DNA of 64,000 nucleotides from NCBI RefSeq assembly GCF_036227325.1, contig NZ_CP109467.1:5766001-5830000 (forward strand), written 5' to 3'. A model generated the notes under the pieces. The model saw nothing but the letters and a program-made list of their open reading frames with translations, made no database searches and was not told where the DNA came from. Shown here piece after piece: positions 16,379 to 25,505 of the stretch (position 1 is its first letter; each line of letters begins with the position of its first letter). The position numbers were made by a program, and so were the translations under genes. The stretch is from Streptomyces sp. NBC_01465 (GTDB lineage Bacteria > Actinomycetota > Actinomycetes > Streptomycetales > Streptomycetaceae).

Positions 16379-17296
16379 ATGGCCGGTCCCGCCTTCCGCG
16401 CCGCTGCCGTCCGGGTGCGCGTCCCCGCTTCCAGCGCCAACCTCGGACCGGGCTTCGACGCCTTCGGACTCTCGCTCGGCCTCTACGACGACGTGGTCGT
16501 CCGTGTCGCCGACTCCGGACTGCACATCGACATCGCGGGCGAGGGCGCCGAGACGCTGCCCCGCGACGAGAGCCATCTGCTCGTACGCTCCCTGCGCACC
16601 GCCTTCGACCTGCTCGGCGGACAGCCGCGCGGCCTGGAGATCGTCTGCGCCAACCGCATCCCGCACGGCCGCGGCCTCGGCTCGTCGTCGGCCGCCATCT
16701 GCGCCGGGATCGTCGCCGCCCGCGCCGTGACCATAGGCGGGGCCGAGAAGCTCGACGACGAGGCCCTGCTGGAGCTCGCCACCGAGATCGAGGGCCACCC
16801 CGACAACGTCGCCGCCTGTCTCCTCGGCGGCTTCACCCTCGCCTGGACCGACGGGGGAGCGGCGCGTGCGATCCGGATGGATCCCGCCGATTCCGTCGTT
16901 CCGGTGGTCTTCGTACCGGGTAAGCCTGTACTGACGGAGACCGCACGGGGCCTGCTGCCGCGGACCGTCCCGCATGTGGACGCCGCCGTCAACGCGGGCC
17001 GCGCGGCTCTCCTCGTAGAAGCACTGACCCGGCGCCCCGAGCTGCTGCTCGCGGCGACCGAGGACCGACTGCACCAGGAGTACCGTGCTCCCGCGATGCC
17101 GGAGAGCGTGGCCCTGGTCAACCGACTGCGCGCGGACGGCGTCCCTGCAGTCATCTCCGGTGCGGGCCCCACGGTCCTCGCACTGGTCGAGGACGGTGCG
17201 GCCGACAAGGTCGCACGGCTGGCGGGCGAGGGATGGGCGGCCAACCGGCTGGCTCTCGACGTCCCGGGTGCGAGCGTCCTGCCGCTCGGATCGTAA
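16379..17296 (+). CDS. thrB: Homoserine kinase
   Basis: 305-residue GHMP kinase that phosphorylates homoserine with ATP, supplying thrC. It shows PASSANLGPGFDAFG at the N-terminus, the ATP-binding PHGRGLGSSSAA loop, and SGAGPT near the C-terminus, the three GHMP motifs in order. ATG 16379 has AGGAG about 11 nt upstream, a rather long spacing. It is separated from thrC by 215 bp, so it may be expressed from its own promoter. Confidence 0.96.
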   Translation: MAGPAFRAAAVRVRVPASSANLGPGFDAFGLSLGLYDDVVVRVADSGLHIDIAGEGAETLPRDESHLLVRSLRTAFDLLGGQPRGLEIVCANRIPHGRGLGSSSAAICAGIVAARAVTIGGAEKLDDEALLELATEIEGHPDNVAACLLGGFTLAWTDGGAARAIRMDPADSVVPVVFVPGKPVLTETARGLLPRTVPHVDAAVNAGRAALLVEALTRRPELLLAATEDRLHQEYRAPAMPESVALVNRLRADGVPAVISGAGPTVLALVEDGAADKVARLAGEGWAANRLALDVPGASVLPLGS

Positions 17297-17612
17297 GTGT
17301 CGCCAGGCCACAGCTGGCCTGTATGGAGAGGGGGAATGTTTGTTGGATCCGGTAGTGTTAATCTCAAGTCTGCACTCGACGTCGTTGTGGCGCGGTGCTT
17401 CGTGTCCCCATCAGGGACCGCTTTTCTTCCGGGAGCCTCCCCCACTGCCTGAGCAGCCTGCCTAGCAGTTCGAGCACGCTCCGGAACCGGCCCCGAGCCG
17501 GACACCCCTCAGCACTTTTGCCATCACATTTGTTTCTCCGCCGTACCCGACGGACAGCACAACCGGTCGCCGAGCCAGACAGGCCGACGTCCGCTCCAGG
17601 GAAGGACCCTTC
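17297..17612 (+). promoter_or_regulatory. Long rho leader region
   Basis: 316 bp without an assigned gene. It contains an AT-richer patch with a TAGTGT/TTAATCT run at 17353-17364 that may mark the rho promoter, and a C-rich, G-poor stretch from about 17420 to 17600, the kind of composition Rho itself binds. A 73-codon open frame (GTG 17395, stop 17614-17616) ends in a GTGA overlap with the rho start, but its codon bias is poor. Autoregulation of rho through this leader is plausible. Confidence 0.5.
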
Positions 17613-19643
17613 GTGAGCGACACCACCGATCTGATGGGCGCACCTGCCGACAACAATGTCGACAGCAGCGCGTCCGCCACAGGTGCTGCCCCCAAGCGTC
17701 GCCGCTCCGGCACCGGCCTCGAGGGCATGGTCCTGGCCGAGCTGCAGCAGGTCGCGTCCGGCCTCAACATCAAGGGCACTGCGCGGATGCGCAAGAGCCA
17801 GCTGATCGAGGTCATCAAGGAGGCGCAGGGCGGCGGTTCGTCCGCGCCCAAGAGCGCCGGCGCCGATGCGGCCGAGACCAAGCCGAAGCGCCGTACGACC
17901 TCCAAGGCCCGCACGGGTGACGAGGCCGCCGCAGCTCCTGCCGCCGAGAAGAAGGCGGAGAAGGCCACGGCCCAGCAGCAGATCGACATTCCGGGCCAGC
18001 CGGCCAGCGACGACCAGCCGGTCGGCGAGCGCCGCCGGCGCCGGGCCACCGCCCAGGCGGGCAGCCCCGAGACGGCGACGGCCACCGCTGCCGCCGAGGC
18101 CGTGAAGACCGAGGTCAAGGCGGAGGCTCCGGCCGAGGCCAAGGCCGAGGCGGCCGTCGACAGTGCCGAGGGACGCCGTGACCGGCAGGGCCGCAGGGAC
18201 CGCCAGGACCGTGGCGACCGCGGTGACCGTCAGGACCGCGGCAACCAGCGCGACCGCCGGGACCGCGGCGGCAAGGGCGACGACCAGCAGGGCGGCGGCC
18301 AGCGCCAGCAGCGCCAGGGCGGCCAGCAGGGTCAGAACCAGAACAACCAGAGCCAGGGCCAGAGCCAGAACCGTGACAACGGCCCGCAGGACGACGACGA
18401 GTTCGGCGACGGACGCCGTGGCCGCCGCGGCCGCTACCGCGACCGCCGTGGCCGTCGTGGCCGCGATGAGTTCGGCAGCGACGCCCCGCCGCAGGTCAAC
18501 GACGACGACGTCCTGATCCCCGTCGCGGGCATCCTGGACATCCTCGACAACTACGCGTTCATCCGGACCTCCGGCTACCTGCCGGGCCCGAACGACGTAT
18601 ACGTGTCGCTGGCCCAGGTCCGCAAGAACGGCCTGCGCAAGGGTGACCACGTCACCGGCGCCGTCCGGCAGCCCAAGGACGGCGAGCGCCGCGAGAAGTT
18701 CAACGCCCTGGTGCGTCTGGACTCCTCCAACGGCATGGCGGCCGACTCGGGCCGCGGGCGCCCGGAGTTCAACAAGCTGACCCCTCTGTACCCGCAGGAC
18801 CGGCTGCGCCTCGAGACCGACCCGGGCATCCTGACGACCCGGATCATCGACCTCGTGTCGCCGATCGGCAAGGGCCAGCGAGGCCTGATCGTGGCCCCGC
18901 CGAAGACCGGCAAGACCATGATCATGCAGGCGATCGCCAACGCGATCACCACGAACAACCCCGAGTGCCACCTGATGGTCGTCCTGGTCGACGAGCGTCC
19001 GGAAGAGGTCACCGACATGCAGCGGTCGGTGAAGGGCGAGGTCATCTCCTCGACCTTCGACCGTCCCGCCGAGGACCACACCACCGTCGCCGAGCTGGCC
19101 ATCGAGCGCGCGAAGCGCCTCGTGGAGCTGGGTCACGACGTGGTCGTGCTGCTCGACTCGATCACCCGCCTGGGCCGTGCGTACAACCTGGCGGCCCCGG
19201 CCTCCGGACGCATCCTCTCCGGTGGTGTCGACTCGACCGCGCTCTACCCGCCGAAGCGCTTCTTCGGTGCCGCGCGCAACATCGAGGACGGCGGCTCGCT
19301 GACCATCCTCGCCACCGCGCTCGTGGAGACCGGCTCGCGCATGGACGAGGTGATCTTCGAGGAGTTCAAGGGCACCGGCAACATGGAACTCAAGCTCGAC
19401 CGGAAGCTCGCCGACAAGCGCATCTTCCCGGCGGTCGACGTCGACCCGTCGGGTACGCGCAAGGAAGAGATCCTCCTCAACCCGGAGGAACTCGCCATTG
19501 TCTGGAAGCTCCGTCGAGTGCTGCACGCGCTCGACTCGCAGCAGGCGATCGAGCTGCTTCTCGACAAGATGAAGCAGACGAAGTCGAATGCCGAGTTCCT
19601 GATGCAGATCGCGAAGACGACGCCGTCCAACGGCAACGAGTAG
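17613..19643 (+). CDS. rho: Transcription termination factor Rho
   Basis: 676-residue hexameric RNA helicase that terminates transcription. In order: an N-terminal Rho_N (SAP-like) helix bundle at about residues 30-72 ([16 protein letters not shown]), an insertion of about 210 residues first Ala/Lys-rich and then Arg/Asp/Gly/Asn/Gln-rich (low complexity), the cold-shock RNA-binding domain ([17 protein letters not shown]), then the RecA-like ATPase with APPKTGKT, the Walker B region [10 protein letters not shown], and the Q/R loops. The insertion is typical of high-GC actinobacterial Rho and gives extra RNA affinity. GTG start behind GGGAAGGA. A strong hairpin follows. Confidence 0.98.
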   Translation: MSDTTDLMGAPADNNVDSSASATGAAPKRRRSGTGLEGMVLAELQQVASGLNIKGTARMRKSQLIEVIKEAQGGGSSAPKSAGADAAETKPKRRTTSKARTGDEAAAAPAAEKKAEKATAQQQIDIPGQPASDDQPVGERRRRRATAQAGSPETATATAAAEAVKTEVKAEAPAEAKAEAAVDSAEGRRDRQGRRDRQDRGDRGDRQDRGNQRDRRDRGGKGDDQQGGGQRQQRQGGQQGQNQNNQSQGQSQNRDNGPQDDDEFGDGRRGRRGRYRDRRGRRGRDEFGSDAPPQVNDDDVLIPVAGILDILDNYAFIRTSGYLPGPNDVYVSLAQVRKNGLRKGDHVTGAVRQPKDGERREKFNALVRLDSSNGMAADSGRGRPEFNKLTPLYPQDRLRLETDPGILTTRIIDLVSPIGKGQRGLIVAPPKTGKTMIMQAIANAITTNNPECHLMVVLVDERPEEVTDMQRSVKGEVISSTFDRPAEDHTTVAELAIERAKRLVELGHDVVVLLDSITRLGRAYNLAAPASGRILSGGVDSTALYPPKRFFGAARNIEDGGSLTILATALVETGSRMDEVIFEEFKGTGNMELKLDRKLADKRIFPAVDVDPSGTRKEEILLNPEELAIVWKLRRVLHALDSQQAIELLLDKMKQTKSNAEFLMQIAKTTPSNGNE

Positions 19644-19660
19644 TCGCTCTTACGCACATC

Positions 19661-19702
19661 AACAGGGCCGCCCCGTCACGTAGTTGACGGGGCGGCCCTG
19701 TT
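19661..19702 (+). terminator. Perfect 18-bp hairpin terminator after rho
   Basis: AACAGGGCCGCCCCGTCA pairs perfectly with its complement around a 6-nt loop (CGTAGT), starting 18 nt after the rho stop. No real U-tract follows, as is common in Streptomyces. Confidence 0.85.
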
Positions 19703-19903
19703 GCGTGCTGTGTGAATTTTGCCAATCCTTGTTCACGCGTTGCACATAAGTGACTGGAGTTGCCGAGGGGGTGGGACATAGGATCGGCCGGTCCCAGGTG
19801 GGGGGAACGCTTTTTCGATGCCGCGCCGGTCATGGCCGTTTGCGCGCCTGCTCCGACTCCCTGTCTTCGGGCCCTTCTACTTAGCCTCTGACAGGAGACA
19901 TGA

Positions 19904-21706
19904 GTGTTCTCGTCCCTCAAGGGCGGCAAGCACAGACGCCGGATGCGCATAGCCGTGCCGGTACTTGGTGCTTCGCTCGCCGCAGGTGTTGCCGGTGTGA
20001 TGCTCATGGCTCCCGCCAATGCCTCCGCCACACCGCTGCCGACGCCCATTAGCAAGCCGGCCGTCAAGGTCGTACCGCAGAGCGAGCTGCTCTCGCGCGT
20101 GGCCGGAGCCACGGCGGGTGACAGCACCCCCGGCGCCGCCGCGACGCCGTCGGCGACCCCGTCGCCCTCCAGCACGTCGAAGATCAGCCCCAAGATCATC
20201 GGTGGTACCACCACCACGGTTTCCACGGCTCCGTGGATGGCGCAGCTCTGGTACTACGACGACAAGGGCACCACCGACACCACGGACGACGAGGGCTTCT
20301 TCTGCGGTGGCACGGTCGTGTCGCCGACGAAGATCCTTACCGCCGCGCACTGCGTCAAGGGCTACGACTGGAAGAACAACGGCGCCATCGTCACCGGCAC
20401 CGCCACCCTCGCCTCTGGCGACACTCTGCCTTCGGGTGCGGTCGTCACCGGTATCTGGCGTCAGTGGAACCACCCGTCGTACAAGGTGCTTCCCAGCGGA
20501 GCGGTGGACAACGACGTCGCGGTGCTGACGCTCAACCAGCCCGTCAAGGCCACCCCGATCAACATCACGAAGTCGGACGACACCACGTCCTACCGGGCCG
20601 GCACCTCGGGCACGGTCTACGGCTGGGGCCGCACCAGCTCCACCACGCAGGACATCTCCGACACCCTGCGCAAGGCGACGCTGCCGATCGACGCGGACAC
20701 CGCGTGCACCGGCTTCTACGGCTCCGACTTCGTCAAGGGCCACCAGCTCTGCGTGGGCAACCCCGCCACCGGCTCCGACACGGGCACGGTCACCGCGTGC
20801 AACGGCGACTCCGGCGGCCCCCTGGTCGTCGGCGGCAAGATCGTCGGCGTGGTCTCCTACGGCGTCACCGACTGTGTCGAGAAGGGTGCCTACGGGGTCT
20901 TCTCCAAGGTCAGCACCTTCACCGGTGCGGTCCGCGCGGCGATCGACGACTCCAACCTCAACGACGACAACAAGGCGGACCTCTTCACCCGCCGCAGCTC
21001 CGACGGGACCGGCTTCCTCTACTACTCGCTCGGCACGAAGTTCACCGCCAAGGACGACATCGGCGACTGGAACGGCCTCAACCTGGTTGTCCAGACGGAC
21101 CTCGACCGCGACGGCGTACAGGACCTGATCTACCGCGTGAGCAGCACCGGCGACGTCTACCGGATGCACTACGACTGGTCCGCCGACCAGATGATCAACA
21201 CCAAGATCGCGACCAACTGGAAGACCCGCAAGCAGATCTACGCCCCCGGTGACGTCACCGGCGACGGCCTGCCCGACCTGCTCTCGGTCGACTCCGCGGG
21301 CGTCAACTGGATCTACCCCGGCAAGAACGACGGCACTACGGGCCCGCGCATCCGCATCGGCGGCGGCTGGCAGCAGTTCAACCAGCTGCGCGGCCACGGC
21401 GACCTGACCGGCGACGGCAAGACGGACCTCCTCGCCCGCACCTCGGACGGCTCGGTCTACCTGTACCGAGGCACCGGCAACGCCGCCTCCCCGTTCCTGG
21501 CGAAGATCAAGGTCCGCAGCTGGGCCGGGTTCAACACCCTGGACATGGTCGGCGACATCACCGGTGACGGAAAGGCCGACCTGATCGCCCGCAAGCCGTC
21601 CGGCACGCTCTACCTCTACCCGGGCACCGGCAAGGCCTCGTCGGAGATCTTTGCCACACCCATCACCATCGGCAACGGCTGGCAGCAGTACGGCCTGCTC
21701 AGCTGA
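19904..21706 (+). CDS. Secreted trypsin-like serine protease with FG-GAP/VCBS repeats
   Basis: 600 residues. A long Sec signal peptide with an RRR motif (residues about 11-13) ends near ANASA; a Pro/Ser/Thr linker follows. The S1 protease domain starts at KIIGGTTTT and has the catalytic triad His149 (TAAHC), Asp204 (DNDVAVL) and Ser303 (CNGDSGGP). From about residue 350 there are four or five FG-GAP/VCBS repeats with DxDxDGxxD calcium loops (DLTGDGKTDLL, DITGDGKADLI), probably a propeller-like binding module. The GTG start follows AGGAGACATGA. It is exported and likely acts on extracellular protein or at the wall. Confidence 0.92.
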   Translation: MFSSLKGGKHRRRMRIAVPVLGASLAAGVAGVMLMAPANASATPLPTPISKPAVKVVPQSELLSRVAGATAGDSTPGAAATPSATPSPSSTSKISPKIIGGTTTTVSTAPWMAQLWYYDDKGTTDTTDDEGFFCGGTVVSPTKILTAAHCVKGYDWKNNGAIVTGTATLASGDTLPSGAVVTGIWRQWNHPSYKVLPSGAVDNDVAVLTLNQPVKATPINITKSDDTTSYRAGTSGTVYGWGRTSSTTQDISDTLRKATLPIDADTACTGFYGSDFVKGHQLCVGNPATGSDTGTVTACNGDSGGPLVVGGKIVGVVSYGVTDCVEKGAYGVFSKVSTFTGAVRAAIDDSNLNDDNKADLFTRRSSDGTGFLYYSLGTKFTAKDDIGDWNGLNLVVQTDLDRDGVQDLIYRVSSTGDVYRMHYDWSADQMINTKIATNWKTRKQIYAPGDVTGDGLPDLLSVDSAGVNWIYPGKNDGTTGPRIRIGGGWQQFNQLRGHGDLTGDGKTDLLARTSDGSVYLYRGTGNAASPFLAKIKVRSWAGFNTLDMVGDITGDGKADLIARKPSGTLYLYPGTGKASSEIFATPITIGNGWQQYGLLS

Positions 21707-21744
21707 ATTCCCAGGTGAGGGCCGTTTTTACGGACCTGCTGGAC

Positions 21745-21789
21745 CAACGCCCTGTCGCCTCCGCCCCCAGCGGAAGCGACAGGGCGTTG
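21745..21789 (+). terminator. Hairpin terminator after the protease gene
   Basis: CAACGCCCTGTCGC pairs perfectly with its complement (14 bp); after one mismatch the stem continues for 5 bp (TCCGC/GCGGA) to a 5-nt loop. It separates the protease from the LCP gene. Confidence 0.8.
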
Positions 21790-21890
21790 TGCAACGCTTT
21801 GCGCTGTTCCACCGTCTGACAAGTACCGACCGACCATGCCTGACCGTCACGGCAAGGGGTAGCCGGACCTACGAGGACTCGAGGGAGAGC

Positions 21891-23009
21891 ATGGCCGAGC
21901 ACACAAAGGACAGCCGAATACGCAGCGGCGGCAAGCGGGCCGCCGGCAAGCGTCGCAAGCCGCAGTCGAAGCGCCGCAAGGCGCTGACGATCACGGCCTG
22001 GGTCGCGGCAGCCGTGGTGCTCCTCGGCGGCGGCGGACTCGGGTACCTGTACTTCAAGCTCAACGGCAACATCAAGGGCGTCGACATCAACGCCGCGCTC
22101 GGCACCAGCCGGCCGGCCCAGGTCGACAACGGCTCGATGGACATCCTGGTCCTGGGCTCGGACTCGCGCGCGGGCAAGAACTCCCAGTACGGCAAGGACG
22201 AGGGCGCCTCCCGCTCGGACACGGCGATGATCGTCCACGTCTACAAGGGCCACAAGGCGGCCAGTGTCGTCTCCATCCCGCGCGACACCCTGATCACCCG
22301 CCCGTCCTGCACCACCTCCAGCGGCTCCACGGACCCCGGTGGCAAGCGCCTGATGTTCAACACGGCGTACGAGGTCGGCGGGCCCGCCTGCGCGGTCAAG
22401 ACCGTCGAGTCGATGTCCGGCATCCGCATGGACCACTACATCGAGGTCGACTTCACCGGCTTCAAGAAGCTGATCGACGAGCTGGGCGGGGTGCCGATCA
22501 CCACCACCCAGGACATCAACGACAGCAAGAGCCACCTCGACCTCAAGGCCGGCAAGCACACCCTGAACGGGGAGCAGTCGCTCGGTCTCGTACGCACCCG
22601 GCACGGCGTCGGCGACGGCAGCGACCTGGGCCGCATCCAGCTGCAGCAGGCGTTCATCAAGGCGCTGATCGAGCAGGTCAAGGGCGTCGGCGTCTTCACC
22701 AACCCCAGCAAGCTGCTCGGCCTCGCGAACGCCGCCACCAAGGCGGTCACCACCGACTCCGACCTGGCCTCGGTCTCCAGCCTGACCAGCTTCGCGAACG
22801 GTCTGAAGTCGATCAGTTCCAGCAATATGAAGATGGTCACGCTGCCGGTGCAGTACGACCCCGCGGACCTCAACCGCGTCATCCCGCTGGAGGCGAAGTC
22901 CCAGCAGGTCTGGGCCGCGCTCAAGGCGGACAAGCCGATTCCGGCTTCCGCGACCAAGGGCTCGGCGGGCGACACGGGCAGCGCGGGCAAGGTCGTCACG
23001 GGCTCTTAG
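21891..23009 (+). CDS. LytR-CpsA-Psr (LCP) family glycopolymer-peptidoglycan ligase
   Basis: 372 residues. The cytosolic N-terminus is very basic (about 35 residues, many Lys/Arg), followed by one membrane helix (residues about 36-56) and an extracellular LCP domain from about residue 85 to 290. Conserved LCP residues are visible: DILVLGSDSRAG, RSDTAMIVHV, VSIPRDT, the Arg of RTRHG and the DLGRIQLQQ stretch. These enzymes transfer teichoic-acid-type polymers from a lipid carrier to peptidoglycan. The WecA-type transferase at 28212 could make the same linkage unit. ATG 21891 follows GAGGGAGAGC. Confidence 0.92.
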   Translation: MAEHTKDSRIRSGGKRAAGKRRKPQSKRRKALTITAWVAAAVVLLGGGGLGYLYFKLNGNIKGVDINAALGTSRPAQVDNGSMDILVLGSDSRAGKNSQYGKDEGASRSDTAMIVHVYKGHKAASVVSIPRDTLITRPSCTTSSGSTDPGGKRLMFNTAYEVGGPACAVKTVESMSGIRMDHYIEVDFTGFKKLIDELGGVPITTTQDINDSKSHLDLKAGKHTLNGEQSLGLVRTRHGVGDGSDLGRIQLQQAFIKALIEQVKGVGVFTNPSKLLGLANAATKAVTTDSDLASVSSLTSFANGLKSISSSNMKMVTLPVQYDPADLNRVIPLEAKSQQVWAALKADKPIPASATKGSAGDTGSAGKVVTGS

Positions 23010-23017
23010 AGCCCCGC

Positions 23018-23043
23018 GGAATAGAACGGGCCGTACCTCGGTT
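23018..23043 (+). promoter_or_regulatory. SigR-type promoter of rpmE
   Basis: GGAAT at 23018-23022, exactly 18 nt, then GTT at 23041-23043. This is the consensus for the thiol-oxidative-stress sigma factor SigR, and rpmE is a known SigR target in S. coelicolor. Transcription should begin near 23049, about 100 nt before the rpmE start. The element lies just after the LCP stop and overlaps a GGCCGTA/TACGGCC hairpin. Confidence 0.82.
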
Positions 23044-23147
23044 TTGGGAGATACGGCCGGTCCTGGCAGACTGGTACGTCGGCCCCGGTTCACGTCTCGG
23101 CAATTCCGTCGTGGCGACCCGGCGCCCTCCCGAACCTAGGAGACACC

Positions 23148-23366
23148 TTGAAGCGCGAGATCCACCCCGAGTACTTCGAGACCCAGGTCAGCTGCACCTG
23201 TGGCGCCTCGTTCACCACCCGTAGCACCCTCCCCGGCGGCTCCATCCGCGCCGAGGTCTGCTCCGAGTGCCACCCGTTCTACACGGGCAAGCAGAAGATC
23301 ATGGACACCGGCGGCCGTGTGGCCCGCTTCGAGGCCCGCTTCGGCAAGGCTGCTGCGTCCAAGTAG
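23148..23366 (+). CDS. rpmE: 50S ribosomal protein L31, zinc-binding (C+) form
   Basis: 72 residues, full length. Four cysteines (CTC near residue 17 and CSEC near residue 37) form the zinc site that distinguishes the C+ form from the zinc-free paralogue used under zinc starvation. The TTG start is supported by AGGAG 7 nt upstream and by the conserved MKREIHPEY opening. A SigR-type promoter upstream links its supply to thiol stress. A terminator hairpin follows. Confidence 0.97.
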   Translation: MKREIHPEYFETQVSCTCGASFTTRSTLPGGSIRAEVCSECHPFYTGKQKIMDTGGRVARFEARFGKAAASK

Positions 23367-23376
23367 CGAGCCATTT

Positions 23377-23425
23377 GCGCCGGTCTTCGGTCGCTCCCTC
23401 CCGGAGCGACCGGACCGGCGCTTTT
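23377..23425 (+). terminator. Terminator after rpmE
   Basis: A long stem (GCGCCGGTC with GACCGGCGC outside, CGGTCGCTCC with GGAGCGACCG inside) followed by TTTT: a canonical intrinsic terminator 10 nt after the rpmE stop. Confidence 0.9.
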
Positions 23426-23469
23426 GCCGTCCAAGCAGCCCTTTCACCAGCAGAAGCAGGAGCCCGAAG

Positions 23470-24549
23470 ATGTTCGAGGCGGTCGAGGATCTCATCGGCG
23501 AGCACGCCGATCTCGAGACGAAGCTCGCAGACCCGTCGGTCCACGCCGACCAGGCCAATGCGCGCAAGCTCAACAAGCGCTACGCCGAGCTCACCCCGAT
23601 CGTCTCCACGTACCGCTCCTGGAAGCAGACCGGTGAGGACATCGAGACGGCCCGTGAACTGGCCGCCGACGACCCGGACTTCGCCGCCGAGGTGAAGGAA
23701 CTGCAGGCGCAGCGCGAGGACATCACCGAGAAGCTCAGGCTCCTCCTGGTCCCGCGCGACCCCAGCGACGACAAGGACGTCCTGCTCGAGATCAAGGCGG
23801 GTGCGGGCGGCGACGAGTCGGCCCTGTTCGCCGGCGACCTCCTGCGGATGTATCTGCGGTACGCCGAGCGCATCGGCTGGAAGACCGAGATCATCGACGC
23901 CACCGAGTCCGACCAGGGCGGCTACAAGGACGTCCAGGTCGCGGTGAAGACCAAGGGCGGCAACGGCGCGACCGAGCCCGGCCAGGGCGTCTGGGCGCGG
24001 ATGAAGTACGAGGGCGGGGTGCACCGTGTGCAGCGCGTGCCCTCCACCGAGTCCGCCGGCCGTATCCACACCTCCGCGGCCGGTGTGCTGGTCACGCCCG
24101 AGGCGGAGGAGGTCGACGTCGAGATCCACGCGAACGATCTCCGTATCGACGTCTACCGCTCGTCGGGCCCCGGCGGCCAGTCCGTCAACACCACGGACTC
24201 CGCCGTCCGCATCACGCACCTGCCGACCGGCGTCGTCGCCTCCTGCCAGAACGAGAAGAGCCAGCTCCAGAACAAGGAGCAGGCCATGCGCATCCTGCGC
24301 TCGCGCCTCCTGGCCGCGGCCCAGGAAGCGGCCGAGCAGGAAGCGTCCGACGTGCGCCGCAGCCAGGTGCGTACGGTGGACCGCTCCGAGAAGATCCGGA
24401 CGTACAACTTCCCGGAAAACCGGATCTCCGACCACCGCGTCGGCTTCAAGGCGTACAACTTGGACCAGGTCCTCGACGGAGACCTGGACGCCATGATCCA
24501 GGCGTGCGTCGACGCGGACTCCGCGGCCAAGCTCGCCGCGGCCCAGTAA
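23470..24549 (+). CDS. prfA: Peptide chain release factor 1
   Basis: 359 residues; reads UAA and UAG stop codons and triggers peptide release. The GGQ motif is in [14 protein letters not shown] (about residue 235), and the stop-codon-reading domain precedes it. The glutamine of GGQ is the target of PrmC, encoded next. ATG 23470 has AGGAG 7 nt upstream. The gap to prmC is 57 bp with repeated CCCAGTA-like words. Confidence 0.97.
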   Translation: MFEAVEDLIGEHADLETKLADPSVHADQANARKLNKRYAELTPIVSTYRSWKQTGEDIETARELAADDPDFAAEVKELQAQREDITEKLRLLLVPRDPSDDKDVLLEIKAGAGGDESALFAGDLLRMYLRYAERIGWKTEIIDATESDQGGYKDVQVAVKTKGGNGATEPGQGVWARMKYEGGVHRVQRVPSTESAGRIHTSAAGVLVTPEAEEVDVEIHANDLRIDVYRSSGPGGQSVNTTDSAVRITHLPTGVVASCQNEKSQLQNKEQAMRILRSRLLAAAQEAAEQEASDVRRSQVRTVDRSEKIRTYNFPENRISDHRVGFKAYNLDQVLDGDLDAMIQACVDADSAAKLAAAQ

Positions 24550-24606
24550 GCAGAGCCCAGTAGAAGAGCCCAGTAACACCCGCCAGTAGCCCGTACGGAG
24601 AACCGC

Positions 24607-25452
24607 ATGAACCTGCTGCTTGCCGAGGTGGCCCAGGCCACCCAGCGGCTGGCCGACGCCGGCGTGCCCTCCCCGCGCTTCGATGCGGAGGAGCTCGCCT
24701 CCTTCGTGCACGGCGTCAAGCGGGGCGAGCTGCACAACGTCAAGGACGCGGACTTCGACGCCCGCTACTGGGAGACCATCGCCCGCCGCGAGGCCAGAGA
24801 GCCGCTCCAGCACATCACCGGACGCGCCTTCTTCCGCTACCTGGAGCTCCAGGTCGGGCCCGGCGTCTTCGTGCCCCGCCCCGAGACCGAGTCGGTCGTC
24901 GGGTGGGCCATAGACGCCGTGCGCGCGATGGACGTCGTCGAGCCGCTCATCGTCGACCTGTGCACCGGCTCCGGGGCGATCGCCCTCGCCATGGCCCAGG
25001 AGGTGCCGCGCTCGCGCGTGCACGCCGTGGAGCTGTCCGAGGACGCCCTGAAATGGACCCGTAAGAACGCCGAGGGGTCCAGGGTCACCGTCCACCAGGG
25101 AGACGCTCTGAGCGCCCTTCCCGAGCTCGACGGCCAGGTCGACCTGGTGATCTCCAACCCGCCGTACATCCCGCTCACCGAGTGGGAGTACGTCGCCCCC
25201 GAGGCCCGCGACCACGACCCCGAGATGGCCCTGTTCTCCGGCGAGGACGGCCTGGACACCATCCGCGGCATCGAACGCACCGCCCACCGGCTCCTGGTCC
25301 CCGGCGGTGTCGTCGTCATCGAGCACGCCGACACCCAGGGCGGCCAGGTCCCGTGGATCTTCACCGAGGAGCGGGGCTGGGCCGACGCGGCCGACCACCC
25401 CGACCTGAACAACCGGCCCCGCTTCGCCACGGCCCGCAAGGCCATGCCGTGA
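24607..25452 (+). CDS. prmC: Release factor glutamine methyltransferase
   Basis: 281 residues; SAM-dependent N5-methylation of the GGQ glutamine of release factors. An N-terminal helical substrate-recognition domain is followed by the Rossmann methyltransferase with VDLCTGSGAIALA (SAM loop) and the catalytic NPPY motif in VISNPPYIP. It lies directly downstream of its substrate gene prfA. Its TGA stop overlaps a GTG that opens an 18-codon frame leading to the next gene. Confidence 0.96.
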   Translation: MNLLLAEVAQATQRLADAGVPSPRFDAEELASFVHGVKRGELHNVKDADFDARYWETIARREAREPLQHITGRAFFRYLELQVGPGVFVPRPETESVVGWAIDAVRAMDVVEPLIVDLCTGSGAIALAMAQEVPRSRVHAVELSEDALKWTRKNAEGSRVTVHQGDALSALPELDGQVDLVISNPPYIPLTEWEYVAPEARDHDPEMALFSGEDGLDTIRGIERTAHRLLVPGGVVVIEHADTQGGQVPWIFTEERGWADAADHPDLNNRPRFATARKAMP

Positions 25453-25505
25453 TACGGAACCACGCCGGCACCACCGTCATGTACTTGCTCGAGGAGGCTC
25501 GCTAA

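Noticed and set aside
17364..19526. 720-codon open frame antisense to rho
   Set aside because: Shadow frame; Leu/Val/Ala low-complexity product opposite the Rho insertion.
19711..19737. TGTGAA...TTCACG inverted repeat upstream of the protease gene, Rex-like at first sight
   Set aside because: The arms are about 15 bp apart, not 6, so it does not fit a Rex operator.
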